Shown here: positions 43,222 through 52,531 of the stretch, one piece after another
Position numbering within the stretch: position 1 is the stretch's first letter
Layout: each line of letters starts with the position of its first letter
Made by a program: the position numbers and the translations under genes
Assembly (NCBI GenBank): GCA_023954635.1
Contig: JAGSHI010000001.1
Span: forward strand, 1-64,000
Length of the DNA stretch: 64,000 nucleotides
Origin: Bacteriovoracaceae bacterium
GTDB taxonomy: Bacteria > Bdellovibrionota > Bacteriovoracia > Bacteriovoracales > Bacteriovoracaceae
Reading direction: 5' to 3'
Notes under the pieces: model-generated
Databases searched by the model: none
What the model saw: the letters and a program-made list of their open reading frames with translations, nothing else
Told to the model about the DNA's origin: nothing

Positions 43222-45353
43222 TCTCGCCCTTCTAAATCATCTTTAGCACGAAGAAGCATTGCGGCCACTCCATTTATGAGCCTTGAAAACTCTTTGCTCA
43301 TTTTATGACCACCAAGGATAGCTTGAAAATTGAGAATGTCTAACTCTACGACTTTTTCAGGGTCTTTCCAGTCTTCTAAAAACTCAGTTTCAAATCTCTT
43401 AATTTCAGAAGTCGTAAATAATTGAACACCAAACTCTCTAAAACTTCCTTGAAGAGTATCCGGGTTTAGATTACTTGAACCTGTTAGCAAGGCCTTTCCG
43501 TCTATTGATGTGATTTTCCTATGATTCTCCTGGAAGTAGGTTTTTGATGAACCATCTGGAAAAGTGTTATCGACTGAAATGGTATTTCTAGCTCTTATTT
43601 TAATTCCATAAGATTTTAATTCTCTAAGGAAGATACTATTTGGGAGTCCACCCATCTTGAAGTTACCGTTGTGATCAACAAGAATTCTAATATCTAGAGC
43701 TGTTTGTTGGATTTTTCTTTTGATTAATGCATCAACAATATAAGGATCATAGAGAAAAAGCTGTTCCATATAGATGTGATGTTTAGCTTTTTGGATCATG
43801 TCGATTAACATATTTCGAGTATTCTTAATCGTTCCATTAACATCAGCTTCTGTTAATCGAACGGTGTCACTACCTTTGTAGGAATACTTTTTCCTTGTCA
43901 CTTTAAATGACTTTAAAATTTGTTTTTTCTTAGAGTGGTATTTTTTATTATCTAGTCCTTCTTCTTGGTAATAAAACCATTTTGTCTCATTCTCATCTGT
44001 CGTTAAGGCAGCTTCAATATCACTATAATACGAATGTTGAACTAGGGCAGCCGCAGGTCCTTCTATATGAACGGCATTGTCAAAATAATAACCACCACTA
44101 TGATCGGTCCAGTTTTTAGAACCTACCCAAGCTTCTGGGTTATCTGTGTTCGCATCAATAACCATAACTTTGCTGTGATCAATTTTAGACTCGTAGTAAG
44201 AGCTTCTTTCTTTTAAAACATCAAAGGTATTCGCATTGCGAGGAATGAGGTTTGAAATGGCAAAAGGAATACCTGGAGGATGTCTCTGGATATTTGATTG
44301 TAATAAGAAAAATGACTTTTCAAGTTTCGGGTTTTCTTTTCTTCTTTTCTCAAGGTATTTAAAAATAGGAAGCATTTCATCTTTAAGCCCATAATGAGTT
44401 GCATAGTCATGAAGTATGACTAACTTAAAGTTTGGGTTCTTTTTAAGTTTTTCAAGAGTTTGATCCAACATATACTCAGCAAGAGTCGCACCAATTGTTC
44501 CACCGAAAAGAAAAATATCAACAAAGATGGAATCTTTAGACTTCTTAACCATCTCTTTGAGGGCCTTAAAGATAGGCTCATTAAAAGAGGGGTGACCTCC
44601 ATTATTGTCAGGCATACCAATTAAAGAAGATTTGAAGTCGAGGACACCACCATTTGTAATAGCATGATGATTGAAGAAATCAATTTTACTTGTTGTTGTA
44701 TCATTATAGTTGAGGAGTTTAACCTTGTTACCTTTAATAAATCCGTAGTGATCTAAACAATAGGTTTGTCTAAGTCCTAGAGATTCTTGAAGGTCGAGAG
44801 TGAATAGGTCAGTTTCCTTAATCGCTTGAATGAGAATCTTATTCTCACTAATTCCAGATAAGATTTGCCCCTTTTCCATGAAGATAGGTAAGAGGGTTTG
44901 AATAATTTTATCTGTTTCAAGAGCTGGGATTCTAGTAATAGATCTAAGTGTATTTAGGGCTTCAATATTTTTATCATATGAAGGATCGTCGGCATAATCT
45001 CTAAGGATAAGAACTTTATCAAGTAAAAGGTATGAAATTATCTTGGCAACATTTCTTTGAGATTTTTCAATTTCTCTCCAATAAACAAAAGGAATTAAAA
45101 TTTTCTCAGGAATGAGTCCATCAAGTTCCTTGATAAGGGATTTAATTTTATTTCTTTTCCTCTTGCTTAAATTATTCACAACTTTCTTAAAAGCATCTCT
45201 ATTTCTAAATTCTTTTTTTCCAAAGAGAATCGGCCAAGAATCTTTTTGAAACTCTCGTGAGGCCTTTCTATCATGTAAGTTAAAACTTGCTCCCTGAGCA
45301 CTTAAAGAAATGAATAGACAGAGTAGAATATAAAGAGAGGTCATTTTTTTCAT
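43218..45353 (-). CDS. Secreted phospholipase D-like protein (711 aa)
   Basis: A signal peptide ending SAQGAS leads a 711-aa chain. Both HKD motifs of the PLD superfamily are intact: HSKVMVID (393-400) followed by VGSKNWTDHSGG, and HRKITSID (611-618) followed by GSSNLNPDTLQGSFREF. The first 190 residues are a helical domain not found in short PLD enzymes. Phosphodiester hydrolysis or transfer in the periplasm or outside the cell is expected; phospholipid is the first guess, nucleic acid is possible. Translationally coupled (ATGA) to the 416-aa protein upstream. Confidence 0.87.
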   Translation of the reverse strand: MKKMTSLYILLCLFISLSAQGASFNLHDRKASREFQKDSWPILFGKKEFRNRDAFKKVVNNLSKRKRNKIKSLIKELDGLIPEKILIPFVYWREIEKSQRNVAKIISYLLLDKVLILRDYADDPSYDKNIEALNTLRSITRIPALETDKIIQTLLPIFMEKGQILSGISENKILIQAIKETDLFTLDLQESLGLRQTYCLDHYGFIKGNKVKLLNYNDTTTSKIDFFNHHAITNGGVLDFKSSLIGMPDNNGGHPSFNEPIFKALKEMVKKSKDSIFVDIFLFGGTIGATLAEYMLDQTLEKLKKNPNFKLVILHDYATHYGLKDEMLPIFKYLEKRRKENPKLEKSFFLLQSNIQRHPPGIPFAISNLIPRNANTFDVLKERSSYYESKIDHSKVMVIDANTDNPEAWVGSKNWTDHSGGYYFDNAVHIEGPAAALVQHSYYSDIEAALTTDENETKWFYYQEEGLDNKKYHSKKKQILKSFKVTRKKYSYKGSDTVRLTEADVNGTIKNTRNMLIDMIQKAKHHIYMEQLFLYDPYIVDALIKRKIQQTALDIRILVDHNGNFKMGGLPNSIFLRELKSYGIKIRARNTISVDNTFPDGSSKTYFQENHRKITSIDGKALLTGSSNLNPDTLQGSFREFGVQLFTTSEIKRFETEFLEDWKDPEKVVELDILNFQAILGGHKMSKEFSRLINGVAAMLLRAKDDLEGRD

Positions 45354-46600
45354 TGGTTTCTGACCTCTTTGTGAAATCTTTCAAGTTGAAAGCTATTAAT
45401 GATGTAATGACCATATTTTGTTAATAAGTGGTCTTTTATTTTTGTTTTGAGTTCACCGGCATTGTCGACGGCCTTGGAGAGTTTAACTTTCAGGTCAGAC
45501 TTGTTTTCAAATTTGCCTTCAGAGAAATCCCAGTTAAGCTTTGTCAGTTCTGCGACATACCCAACTTTATTCATCTCACCGTTGAACTTCATTACACCTG
45601 TATTGATACTTTTCTCATTTTTTTGAATGAGGTTGGGAATAAAGCCTTTTCTGTAAAAGTTAGATGGAATGAGGTCTCCAAATCCAATATTCAAATTTGT
45701 CAGTTGAGGACTTATATTTTCTAAATTGAATTCTTTTTCAATATCAACAGTCATAAATGGTTGTAGAAAGCCTCTTTGACGTTTGAAGTGTACATAATCC
45801 ATTTTGAAAGTTTCTTTATCTAGACTAAAGTCTATGTCGGGAAGTCTATTCAATCTGAAATACCTTCGATAACGGACAAATCCCTTAATGGCATTTTTTG
45901 ATACATCGGGGATTGGATTTGCGAAATCATAGTTCATATCAAGAACCTTTATCCAAATACTGACGACTCCTCCCATATACTGATAAGTGTCTCCATCTGA
46001 TGGAATATTGTTCTCAGAAATTATTTCGACAAGTGTCTTCTCTTTTTCTTCGAGGAAGTCTGAGAGATTTCCTTTCTGGTGATGATTGATTAAATTATTG
46101 GAGTTGAGAAGTTTATTAAAATTAAAATTTCTGTTTTCCTTTGGAATAAACTGTAAATCAATCTGGAAGGCACCATTCGCAATCTTAACAATTTTTAAAG
46201 TCTTGATGAACTTCTTTATAAAACCTTCAACTAGGTTATTTTTTAAGTTGTGATGGAAAGGATTCTCTCCATTTTTAGAGTCAATTATACTTTTAGCAAG
46301 TGATGATTGGATAACTTCGTTAAGTTTTTCTTTTACAAATTGTCCGTCTTTGTTTGTTCTTACTCTTGGTACAATTTTATAGTCGAGCATTCTTCCAAAT
46401 GTATTTGGCATGAAGAAATCTCTGTAGAGGTTTATGTCACGACTTTTCTTTTCTTCATGGGCAGGCATTCTTTTGAGTGATTGGTTATCACTCCAAAAAT
46501 TTGTATAAGATTCTTGTTGATGAATATTCCATAGGGCAGCTGATCCCATCAATCCCAATGATAAGACAGCTCCGTATAAATATCTTTTCCTGACACGCAT
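45350..46600 (-). CDS. Membrane-anchored protein of unknown function, PLD partner
   Basis: 416 aa with a basic N-terminus and one hydrophobic segment (GAVLSLGLMGSAALW) that could be an uncleaved anchor. The rest is beta-like, without known motif, with two blocks (about 120-190 and 250-330) of alternating hydrophobic residues reminiscent of lipid-binding tubular domains, a weak impression only. Its stop overlaps the start of the 711-aa PLD-like gene (ATGA), so the two are co-produced and may act together. Confidence 0.7.
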   Translation of the reverse strand: MRVRKRYLYGAVLSLGLMGSAALWNIHQQESYTNFWSDNQSLKRMPAHEEKKSRDINLYRDFFMPNTFGRMLDYKIVPRVRTNKDGQFVKEKLNEVIQSSLAKSIIDSKNGENPFHHNLKNNLVEGFIKKFIKTLKIVKIANGAFQIDLQFIPKENRNFNFNKLLNSNNLINHHQKGNLSDFLEEKEKTLVEIISENNIPSDGDTYQYMGGVVSIWIKVLDMNYDFANPIPDVSKNAIKGFVRYRRYFRLNRLPDIDFSLDKETFKMDYVHFKRQRGFLQPFMTVDIEKEFNLENISPQLTNLNIGFGDLIPSNFYRKGFIPNLIQKNEKSINTGVMKFNGEMNKVGYVAELTKLNWDFSEGKFENKSDLKVKLSKAVDNAGELKTKIKDHLLTKYGHYIINSFQLERFHKEVRNQ

Positions 46601-46766
46601 AAATTCCTCAGATTCCTTGCTAACTTATCGGAAAACGAAGAAGTATTATTAGAAGTTGAACTTTTTGATCATGTTTTTTGAGGTGAAGTTAGGACACTAC
46701 TTTCAATGATTTGAGTCGCTATAAATATTATAGTAAATATTTTTTTAATTAAAGTGAATCACTCCA

Positions 46767-47300
46767 CTAATCTTCAGTGTGAAATTCTTGAAATTCCTCA
46801 TTATATGAGAGTTTGGTAATGTCTTTTATTCTGTCGACATAGAGCTGACCGAATAAATGATCTAACTCGTGTTGAAACACAGTCGCTAGAAAATCTTCGA
46901 CTTCAATTTTTTGTTGATTGGCCTGATGGTCATAATATTCAATGAGAACTTTTCTTGGCCTTTCTACAAAACCTCTAAGTCCAGGAACAGATAAACATCC
47001 CTCCCAAAAACCTTGGAGCTCTTCATCAATCACACTTATTTTTGGATTAAAGACAACAATAACAGGAGAGGAGTCTGGGTCTTCTTTTCCCTCCTCACTT
47101 GGAATTGTAATAATGGCAACTTGTTTGGAAACACCAATTTGTGGGGCAGCAATCCCAATTCCTTGTTCAGCATTCATAGTCTCGAACATATCTTGGACAA
47201 GTTCTTTCATTGCATCTGATGTAATTTCATCAACTGGAACAACTTCAGCCACTTTTCTAAGTATAGGATTTCCCATTCTGATGACATCTCTAATGGCCAT
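46767..47300 (-). CDS. def: Peptide deformylase
   Basis: 177 aa, normal length. Removes the formyl group from nascent protein N-termini. Motifs: GIGIAAPQ (47-54), EGCLSVPG with the metal-binding Cys102, and QHELDH with His144, Glu145 and His148. Divergent from the phosphatase/GreB operon. No methionyl-tRNA formyltransferase gene lies adjacent, unlike in many bacteria. Confidence 0.97.
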   Translation of the reverse strand: MAIRDVIRMGNPILRKVAEVVPVDEITSDAMKELVQDMFETMNAEQGIGIAAPQIGVSKQVAIITIPSEEGKEDPDSSPVIVVFNPKISVIDEELQGFWEGCLSVPGLRGFVERPRKVLIEYYDHQANQQKIEVEDFLATVFQHELDHLFGQLYVDRIKDITKLSYNEEFQEFHTED

Positions 47301-47382
47301 TTCTCACCTTCAAATAATAGTGTTGATAGAATAAAATAGAAGTACTATCAATTTTTGAATTTGTCATTTCTATGAGGACTCC

Positions 47383-47847
47383 ATGCACAAGATACTCTTC
47401 GTTTGTTTAGGAAATATATGTCGATCCCCTGCTGCTGAAGGAGTTTTCACACATCTTGTAAGAGAGAGTGGATTAGACCAAAATTTTCAAATTGACTCAT
47501 GTGGAATCACTGGGTTTCACGCTGGGGAGATGGCAGACATTAGAATGAGGGATCACGCCGATAGACGGGGAGTGGAATTAGCATCAATCTCGAGAAAATT
47601 TGCTCTAGAAGATTTTAAAAAGTTTGATCTAATAATTGCAATGGACAATAGAAACTTTAAGGATCTCTATGAACTTGATCATTCCAAAGAGTATCGAGAA
47701 AAAATCGTAATGTTTTGTGACTACTGTGAAACTCGACCCGAAAAAGAAGTTCCAGATCCTTATTATGGTGGTGCTGATGGATTTGAAGAAGTTCTAGATA
47801 TTGTCGAAGATGCTTCAAAAGGTTTGTTAAAATCATTGTCAGTATGA
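47383..47847 (+). CDS. Low-molecular-weight protein tyrosine phosphatase
   Basis: 154 aa. The signature CLGNICRS (Cys8, Arg14) follows MHKILFV at the very N-terminus, and the catalytic Asp is in VPDPYYGG, which is the usual DPYY block. Such enzymes dephosphorylate tyrosine or arginine residues. The first gene of a three-gene run; the start of greB overlaps its stop (ATGA). Confidence 0.96.
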   Translation: MHKILFVCLGNICRSPAAEGVFTHLVRESGLDQNFQIDSCGITGFHAGEMADIRMRDHADRRGVELASISRKFALEDFKKFDLIIAMDNRNFKDLYELDHSKEYREKIVMFCDYCETRPEKEVPDPYYGGADGFEEVLDIVEDASKGLLKSLSV

Positions 47848-48347
47848 ACAATCCAAAAAACTATATAACACCATTAGGATTTAAGAAGTTACAAGATGAG
47901 CATAACCATCTAACCAAAAATGAGAGACCCAAAACCGTTAAGGTTGTGACTTGGGCAGCTTCCTTGGGGGATCGTTCTGAAAATGCAGATTATCAGTATG
48001 GAAAGAAAAGACTTCGAGAGATAGATAGAAGACTAAGGTTTCTCTCTAAGAGAATAGATATAGCTCTTATTGTTGACCCGGAAATTTCAAGAAGTGAGAA
48101 AATACAGTTCGGTGCTACTGTTCTACTCGAATCAGAAGATAACATTAAAAAAACTTATTCCATTGTTGGTGCTGATGAAATTGATACTCCTAAAGGACTT
48201 ATTAGTTGGCTTTCTCCTATCGGAAAAGCTCTAATTGGAAAAGAAGAAGGGGATGAAGTGACGGTCCACTCCCCAAAGGGCACAATGGAGTATATGATTT
48301 TAGAAGTTAAATATATTAAAATTGAGTTAGAGGAGTTTTCGCCATGA
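47844..48347 (+). CDS. greB: Transcription elongation factor GreB
   Basis: 167 aa. The N-terminal antiparallel coiled coil includes YITPLGFKKLQDEHNHL and GDRSENADYQYGKKRLREIDRRL, whose acidic Asp/Glu tip stimulates transcript cleavage in stalled RNA polymerase. The length and the RRLRFLSKRI segment fit GreB rather than GreA. It overlaps the phosphatase upstream and the DUF6165 gene downstream by ATGA. Confidence 0.95.
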   Translation: MNNPKNYITPLGFKKLQDEHNHLTKNERPKTVKVVTWAASLGDRSENADYQYGKKRLREIDRRLRFLSKRIDIALIVDPEISRSEKIQFGATVLLESEDNIKKTYSIVGADEIDTPKGLISWLSPIGKALIGKEEGDEVTVHSPKGTMEYMILEVKYIKIELEEFSP

Positions 48348-48724
48348 ATGTAACCGTAGAAGTTCCCTTAGGTGAGTTAGTTGATAAGCTCTCAATTCTT
48401 AGAATCAAACAAAAGTTCATTACGGACGAAGAAAAACTAATCCATGTGAACAAAGAAGAGTCTGTACTCACGAAGACTCTCGCGGACCTCAAATTAGAAG
48501 GAATAGAGACCTTCTTAAATGATCTGATTGAAGTAAATACAAAGCTTTGGAAAATTGAAGATGATATTCGAGATAAGGAGCGGAGCAAAAAATTTGACCA
48601 GGAATTTATTGATCTGGCCCGGGCAGTCTACGTCACAAATGACCTCAGATTTGAGGCCAAAGGTCGCGTGAACGACCACTTTGGCTCTGGATTACAAGAG
48701 GTTAAATCCTACCAGAAATATTAA
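48344..48724 (+). CDS. DUF6165 family protein
   Basis: 126 aa, mostly helical and charged. The N-terminal VTVEVPLGELVDKLSILRIK, LWKIEDDIRDKE and the C-terminal YVTNDLRFEAKGRVNDHFGS blocks match the DUF6165 family as I remember it. No known function; such genes sit near glycan-related genes in other bacteria. Here it ends the phosphatase-greB run, joined by ATGA. Confidence 0.8.
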   Translation: MNVTVEVPLGELVDKLSILRIKQKFITDEEKLIHVNKEESVLTKTLADLKLEGIETFLNDLIEVNTKLWKIEDDIRDKERSKKFDQEFIDLARAVYVTNDLRFEAKGRVNDHFGSGLQEVKSYQKY

Positions 48725-48803
48725 GATTTCATTAATTGTGATGACACATCTTTCCACCGGATATATGCTGTTGATCTAAAAATTGAGAATGTGGAGTTAA
48801 GAG

Positions 48804-49610
48804 ATGACCAAGAAAAAAATGGCCAGCGCCCTTACGGTTGAAGAGAAACATAGACTATATGAAGACTCTGTCCAGTGTCATGAAGCTGATATTGAATTTA
48901 TCAATAAAGAATATAAAAGGTTATTCAAAAGAGACCCACTTTCTCTTAGAGAAGACTTTGGTGGAACTGCTGCCATGGCCTGTGACTGGGTTAAGCAAGA
49001 TGCCACAAGAACTGCTTGGGGAATTGATCTCGATCCTGAGCCAATTGAGTATGGTAAAAAGCACCACTACACAAGACTAAATGAAGAAGAACAGACAAGA
49101 ATGAAATACATCGAAGGAAATGTTCTCGATGAATTTGATTTTAAATCTGATGTTATCGTGGCCTTTAATTTTTCTTATTTTTGTTTCAAGAAAAGAAAGC
49201 AACTTCTTGAATACTTTAAAAAAGTTCACCAAGGCCTTAAAGACGAAGGAACATTCTTTATTGACCTTTTTGGTGGAACTGAATGCTTTCAACCAATGGA
49301 AGAAAAGACTAAACATGGAACCCATAACTATTATTGGGACTGTGATCGATATAACCCATTAACGGGTGAAGTTCTCTATTATATTCATTTTAAAATTGAC
49401 GGTGTTAAGCATAAGAAAGTTTTTACTTACGACTGGAGAATGTGGTCACCTGCAGAGCTTAGAGAGATCCTAGAAGAGGCCGGCTTTTCAAAATCAATAA
49501 TCTATTGGGAAGGTGACGAAGAAGACGGAACTGGAGACGGTGAGTTTTATCCAAGTGAGGATGAAGAAAACTGCGACTCTTGGGTTACTTATATCTGCGC
49601 TATAAAATAG
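48804..49610 (+). CDS. SAM-dependent methyltransferase
   Basis: 268 aa. Motif I is LREDFGGTAAMACDW, followed by GIDLDPEPIEYGKKH with the acidic residue that holds the ribose, YIEGNVLDEF (motif II region) and VIVAFNFSYFCFKKR, then GTFFIDLFGGTE. Class I fold; substrate unknown. GGAG nine bases upstream supports the start. It stands apart from greB by 79 bases and converges with the 132-aa protein gene. Confidence 0.88.
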   Translation: MTKKKMASALTVEEKHRLYEDSVQCHEADIEFINKEYKRLFKRDPLSLREDFGGTAAMACDWVKQDATRTAWGIDLDPEPIEYGKKHHYTRLNEEEQTRMKYIEGNVLDEFDFKSDVIVAFNFSYFCFKKRKQLLEYFKKVHQGLKDEGTFFIDLFGGTECFQPMEEKTKHGTHNYYWDCDRYNPLTGEVLYYIHFKIDGVKHKKVFTYDWRMWSPAELREILEEAGFSKSIIYWEGDEEDGTGDGEFYPSEDEENCDSWVTYICAIK

Positions 49611-49617
49611 AATTTTA

Positions 49618-49645
49618 TTGAGTCAGTTTTAGTTAACTGACTCAA
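49618..49645. terminator. Hairpin between convergent genes
   Basis: TTGAGTCAGTT, six bases, AACTGACTCAA: an 11-bp stem that overlaps the last codons of the minus-strand gene. T-run weak; most likely a shared terminator. Confidence 0.65.
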
Positions 49646-50027
49646 ACTCCAGACCTGGAAATGATTTCGACAATTCTTTTGAAATACGAGCATTTGTATT
49701 ATTAATGACAAGAAACTTCTTTCTTGGCTCATCTTCTTTAAGTGAAATCTTTAGAAGGTTTTTACTTTCTTCTAAGATCTTTTGAAGGTTTTCTTCGAGG
49801 TGGATAAGGAAAAAAGGTCTATCGAAACTTTTTCCAATGAATAGATTTTTCTTACTGTTAACAAAAGACTCGTTACTTAGAAACTTCGTCAGAACTCCAT
49901 CCATTAGGTAGTCCATAGTCTCAAAAAAATCAGGTTTATTCTCAAGGGAGCTTTTAGTTACCCAAATAATCCCAAGAAAGTCTTGAGAGAATTTTTCAAG
50001 TATTTCTGAGTCTTTACTTACTTCCAT
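49629..50027 (-). CDS. Hypothetical protein downstream of nusB
   Basis: 132 aa, no signal peptide, helix-rich with a FLGIIWVTKSS strand near residue 18 and a C-terminal FLVINNTNARISKELS block. Overlaps nusB by 14 bases, so it is translated in the nrdR-nusB operon. No family recognised. It is conserved-looking in codon use and composition compared with its neighbours. Confidence 0.65.
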   Translation of the reverse strand: MEVSKDSEILEKFSQDFLGIIWVTKSSLENKPDFFETMDYLMDGVLTKFLSNESFVNSKKNLFIGKSFDRPFFLIHLEENLQKILEESKNLLKISLKEDEPRKKFLVINNTNARISKELSKSFPGLEFESVN

Positions 50028-50511
50028 AACTGTCTAGAACGCCATTGACGAATGAATAGCTGTCTTTGTTTCCATACTTTTTAGAAAGATTTATGGCTTC
50101 ATTGATAACGACTTTCTTAGGAGTTGAGCTATCGTTAAGCTCAGAGAGACCTAGAAGTAATACTATGAGGTCTGTTTTATCAATACGATCAAGAGTCCAG
50201 CCACGAAGGAAAGGTTTAAGTTCTTCTTTAAGAGTTTCGTATCGACCTAAAATATTATTGATGTGTTTGAATCCAAAAAAACGAGCTTCTTCTGGAAGAC
50301 TATTGTTTGGATGTTCATTGTCTTCTTCAAAAAAGGAAACATCAAAAGCAAGTCTTTCTGTTTCAAGTTCACCCATCGGATTCTCAGATGACTTTAGCTT
50401 CTCAACAAGGTCAGAATTGTTCTCAAGTTGAAGATGGTAAACAAATTTAAATGCATATTCTCTAGCAAGAGAATTACTACTGGAGTTGCTCACTTTGGTT
50501 GCCTTTTTCAA
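50014..50511 (-). CDS. nusB: Transcription antitermination factor NusB
   Basis: 165 aa. The NusB family features are an N-terminal LAREYAFKFVYHLQ, a central KPFLRGWTLDRIDKTDLIVLLLGLSEL and NEAINLSKKYGNKDSYSFVNGVLD at the C-terminus. It binds boxA RNA with NusE/S10 in rRNA antitermination. The start overlaps nrdR by 35 bases, so the start could be slightly later. Confidence 0.95.
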   Translation of the reverse strand: MKKATKVSNSSSNSLAREYAFKFVYHLQLENNSDLVEKLKSSENPMGELETERLAFDVSFFEEDNEHPNNSLPEEARFFGFKHINNILGRYETLKEELKPFLRGWTLDRIDKTDLIVLLLGLSELNDSSTPKKVVINEAINLSKKYGNKDSYSFVNGVLDSYGSK

Positions 50512-50968
50512 TGATAGGAGAAGATTTAGATTTCAAACTGCTGACAAAGTCTTCAACATCATCAAAGTTCCAATAAAAGGAACCATATCTAATATATGAC
50601 ACTGGATCGAGCTTGTTTAGACTTTGCATAATGTGTTCACCAATAAAACTCGAAGGAACTTCTTTTCCTTCAAACTCTAAGAGGCTTTTTTCGAGATCAT
50701 CTAATAATTCGTCAATTTGCTCCATTGATATGGGGCGCTTTTGGCAGGCCTTTTTCAGACCCTTAAGTATTTTGTCTCGATTGTAGGATTCTCTTCTTCC
50801 GTCACTACTTTTGACAACGACAGGCATTTGAACTTGGAATTTTTCATAGGTAGTGAACCTATGCTCACAGGAGAGACATTTTCTTCGTCTTCTCACAGTT
50901 TTGCCTTCCATGAGTAGTCTGGAATCGATAACTTTTGTATCTTCAGCGACGCATACGGGGCAGTGCAT
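50477..50968 (-). CDS. nrdR: Ribonucleotide reductase repressor NrdR
   Basis: 163 aa from the ATG at 50968 (ATAGGAG seven bases upstream); the open frame reaching 51070 has no basis. The zinc finger is Cys3-Cys6/Cys31-Cys34 (MHCPVC, KCLSCEHRF), followed by the ATP-cone block VVKSSDGRRESYNRDKIL and YGSFYWNFDDVEDF. NrdR represses ribonucleotide reductase genes by sensing dATP/ATP. Typical operon partner of nusB. Confidence 0.96.
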   Translation of the reverse strand: MHCPVCVAEDTKVIDSRLLMEGKTVRRRRKCLSCEHRFTTYEKFQVQMPVVVKSSDGRRESYNRDKILKGLKKACQKRPISMEQIDELLDDLEKSLLEFEGKEVPSSFIGEHIMQSLNKLDPVSYIRYGSFYWNFDDVEDFVSSLKSKSSPIIEKGNQSEQLQ

Positions 50969-51139
50969 AAATTCTCCTATAACTCTCAACATACCTAATG
51001 GGAGAATCCATTGGCAAGACCAAGATAATTTTTGCAGAGGAATTTGTAAGATGATGTTTGTTGTAGCCAAAAGGGCAGGCTGTTAGGCTTTTAGTACACA
51101 CAAAGACACACACAAATTACGCTTAAAGAGAGACTCAAA

Positions 51140-51214
51140 ATGTACGTTCGCATATTATCTCAGTTCATTCTGGTTATATTTTTGGTTGTTGTTGCCGGGC
51201 AGGCTTTTTCTTAA
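51140..51214 (+). CDS. Tiny ORF encoding a signal-peptide-like hydrophobic peptide
   Basis: 24 codons with a basic start (MYVRILSQ), a hydrophobic core (FILVIFLVVVAG) and AFS at the end before TAA. It is the only ORF in the 297-base space between nrdR (whose start is at 50968) and glyA (ending at 51266). A weak AGAG lies upstream. It may be a small membrane peptide or the remnant of a secreted-protein gene; it may also be chance. Confidence 0.3.
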   Translation: MYVRILSQFILVIFLVVVAGQAFS

Positions 51215-51228
51215 GAATTTAAGAATTT

Positions 51229-51255
51229 GCCCATCTCACACCTGCAAGATGGGGC
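51229..51255. repeat. Inverted repeat near glyA 3' end
   Basis: GCCCATCT and AGATGGGGC, about seven to eight bp, ten-base loop. On the minus strand it lies just after the glyA stop. Without a T-run it is a weak terminator candidate. Confidence 0.4.
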
Positions 51256-51265
51256 CTAGTGATAT

Positions 51266-52522
51266 TTAGTTTTTATAGACTGGAAAATCTCTACAAAGCG
51301 AGAGAACTTCTTTTCTAATATCAGCAATAATTTTCTCATCGCCAGAGTTACGAAGAGATTTGTTAATCCATCCTGCTATCATTTGCATATGTGATGAATC
51401 TAGCCCTCTTGTGGTTATGGCCGGAGTCCCAAGCCTTACACCAGAGGTTACAAATGGAGATCTTGTATCGTTTGGAATCATATTTTTATTACAAGTAATT
51501 CCCGCTAGCTCTAAAGTCTTTTCGGCCTCTTTTCCTGTGAGCCCAACAGAATCTGTTTTAACTAATAAGAGATGGTTGTCAGATCCACCTGAAACAATCT
51601 CAACCCCTTCTTTCTTAAGAGAGTTGGCGAGAACTTCAGCGTTAGCAATCACTCTTTGTTGGTAGTCTTTAAACTGAGGGTCTAGGGCCTCTTTAAATGC
51701 CACAGCTTTCGCTGCGATCACATGCTCTAATGGTCCACCTTGAATTCCTGGGAATACATGAAAATCAATTTTCTTAGCGATTTCTTCATCGTTAGATAAA
51801 ATGATTCCACCTCTTGGGCCTCTCAAAGTTTTGTGAGTTGTTGAAGTCACAACATGGGCATGAGGAAATGGAGAAGGATGAACTCCCGCGGCTACAAGTC
51901 CTGCGATGTGGGCCATATCTACCATGAGGTAGGCCCCGACTGAATCTGCAATTTCTCTAAACTTTTTAAAGTCAATTGTTCGAGGATAAGCACTGGCCCC
52001 GGCCACAATCATTTTTGGTTTATGCTCAGTGGCCAGCTTGGCCAAAGCATCATAATCAATTTGTTCTGTATCGTCTGAAAGTCCGTAAGGAACAACATTA
52101 TAAGTTCGTCCAGAAAAGTTAACTGGAGAGCCATGTGTAAGGTGTCCACCTTGAGCTAGATCCATTCCAAGGATTGTGTCACCTGGTTGAATGAGAGCAA
52201 AATAAGCTGCCATATTTGCTTGGGATCCTGAGTGGGGTTGAACATTGGCGAACTTACAATCGAAAAGCTCGCAGGCCCTTTGTTTTGCAATAAGTTCTAC
52301 TTCATCAACAAACTCACATCCACCATAATATCTTTTCTTAGGTTGCCCTTCAGCATACTTGTTAGTCAGAACTGATCCCTGAGCTTCCATTACTGCCAAA
52401 GAAGCATAATTTTCTGAAGCGATTAGTTCTAATCCTTCTTCTTGCCTCGTTTTCTCTTTTTCAATGAGTGCCTGAACTTCAGGGTCCATCGTTTTTAGTG
52501 TTTGTGCATCCTTGTGAAACAT
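51266..52522 (-). CDS. glyA: Serine hydroxymethyltransferase
   Basis: 418 aa, normal size. Converts serine and tetrahydrofolate to glycine and methylene-tetrahydrofolate. Recognised by [41 protein letters not shown], the PLP-binding Lys in [14 protein letters not shown] and [20 protein letters not shown] precedes the ATG. Follows fabF by nine bases, so it probably belongs to the same transcript. Confidence 0.98.
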   Translation of the reverse strand: MFHKDAQTLKTMDPEVQALIEKEKTRQEEGLELIASENYASLAVMEAQGSVLTNKYAEGQPKKRYYGGCEFVDEVELIAKQRACELFDCKFANVQPHSGSQANMAAYFALIQPGDTILGMDLAQGGHLTHGSPVNFSGRTYNVVPYGLSDDTEQIDYDALAKLATEHKPKMIVAGASAYPRTIDFKKFREIADSVGAYLMVDMAHIAGLVAAGVHPSPFPHAHVVTSTTHKTLRGPRGGIILSNDEEIAKKIDFHVFPGIQGGPLEHVIAAKAVAFKEALDPQFKDYQQRVIANAEVLANSLKKEGVEIVSGGSDNHLLLVKTDSVGLTGKEAEKTLELAGITCNKNMIPNDTRSPFVTSGVRLGTPAITTRGLDSSHMQMIAGWINKSLRNSGDEKIIADIRKEVLSLCRDFPVYKN

Positions 52523-52531
52523 GGCTTCTCC

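Noticed and set aside
50969-51070. Longer N-terminal extension of nrdR
   Set aside because: The extension is unrelated to NrdR, while ATAGGAG and the zinc-finger start fix the ATG at 50968.
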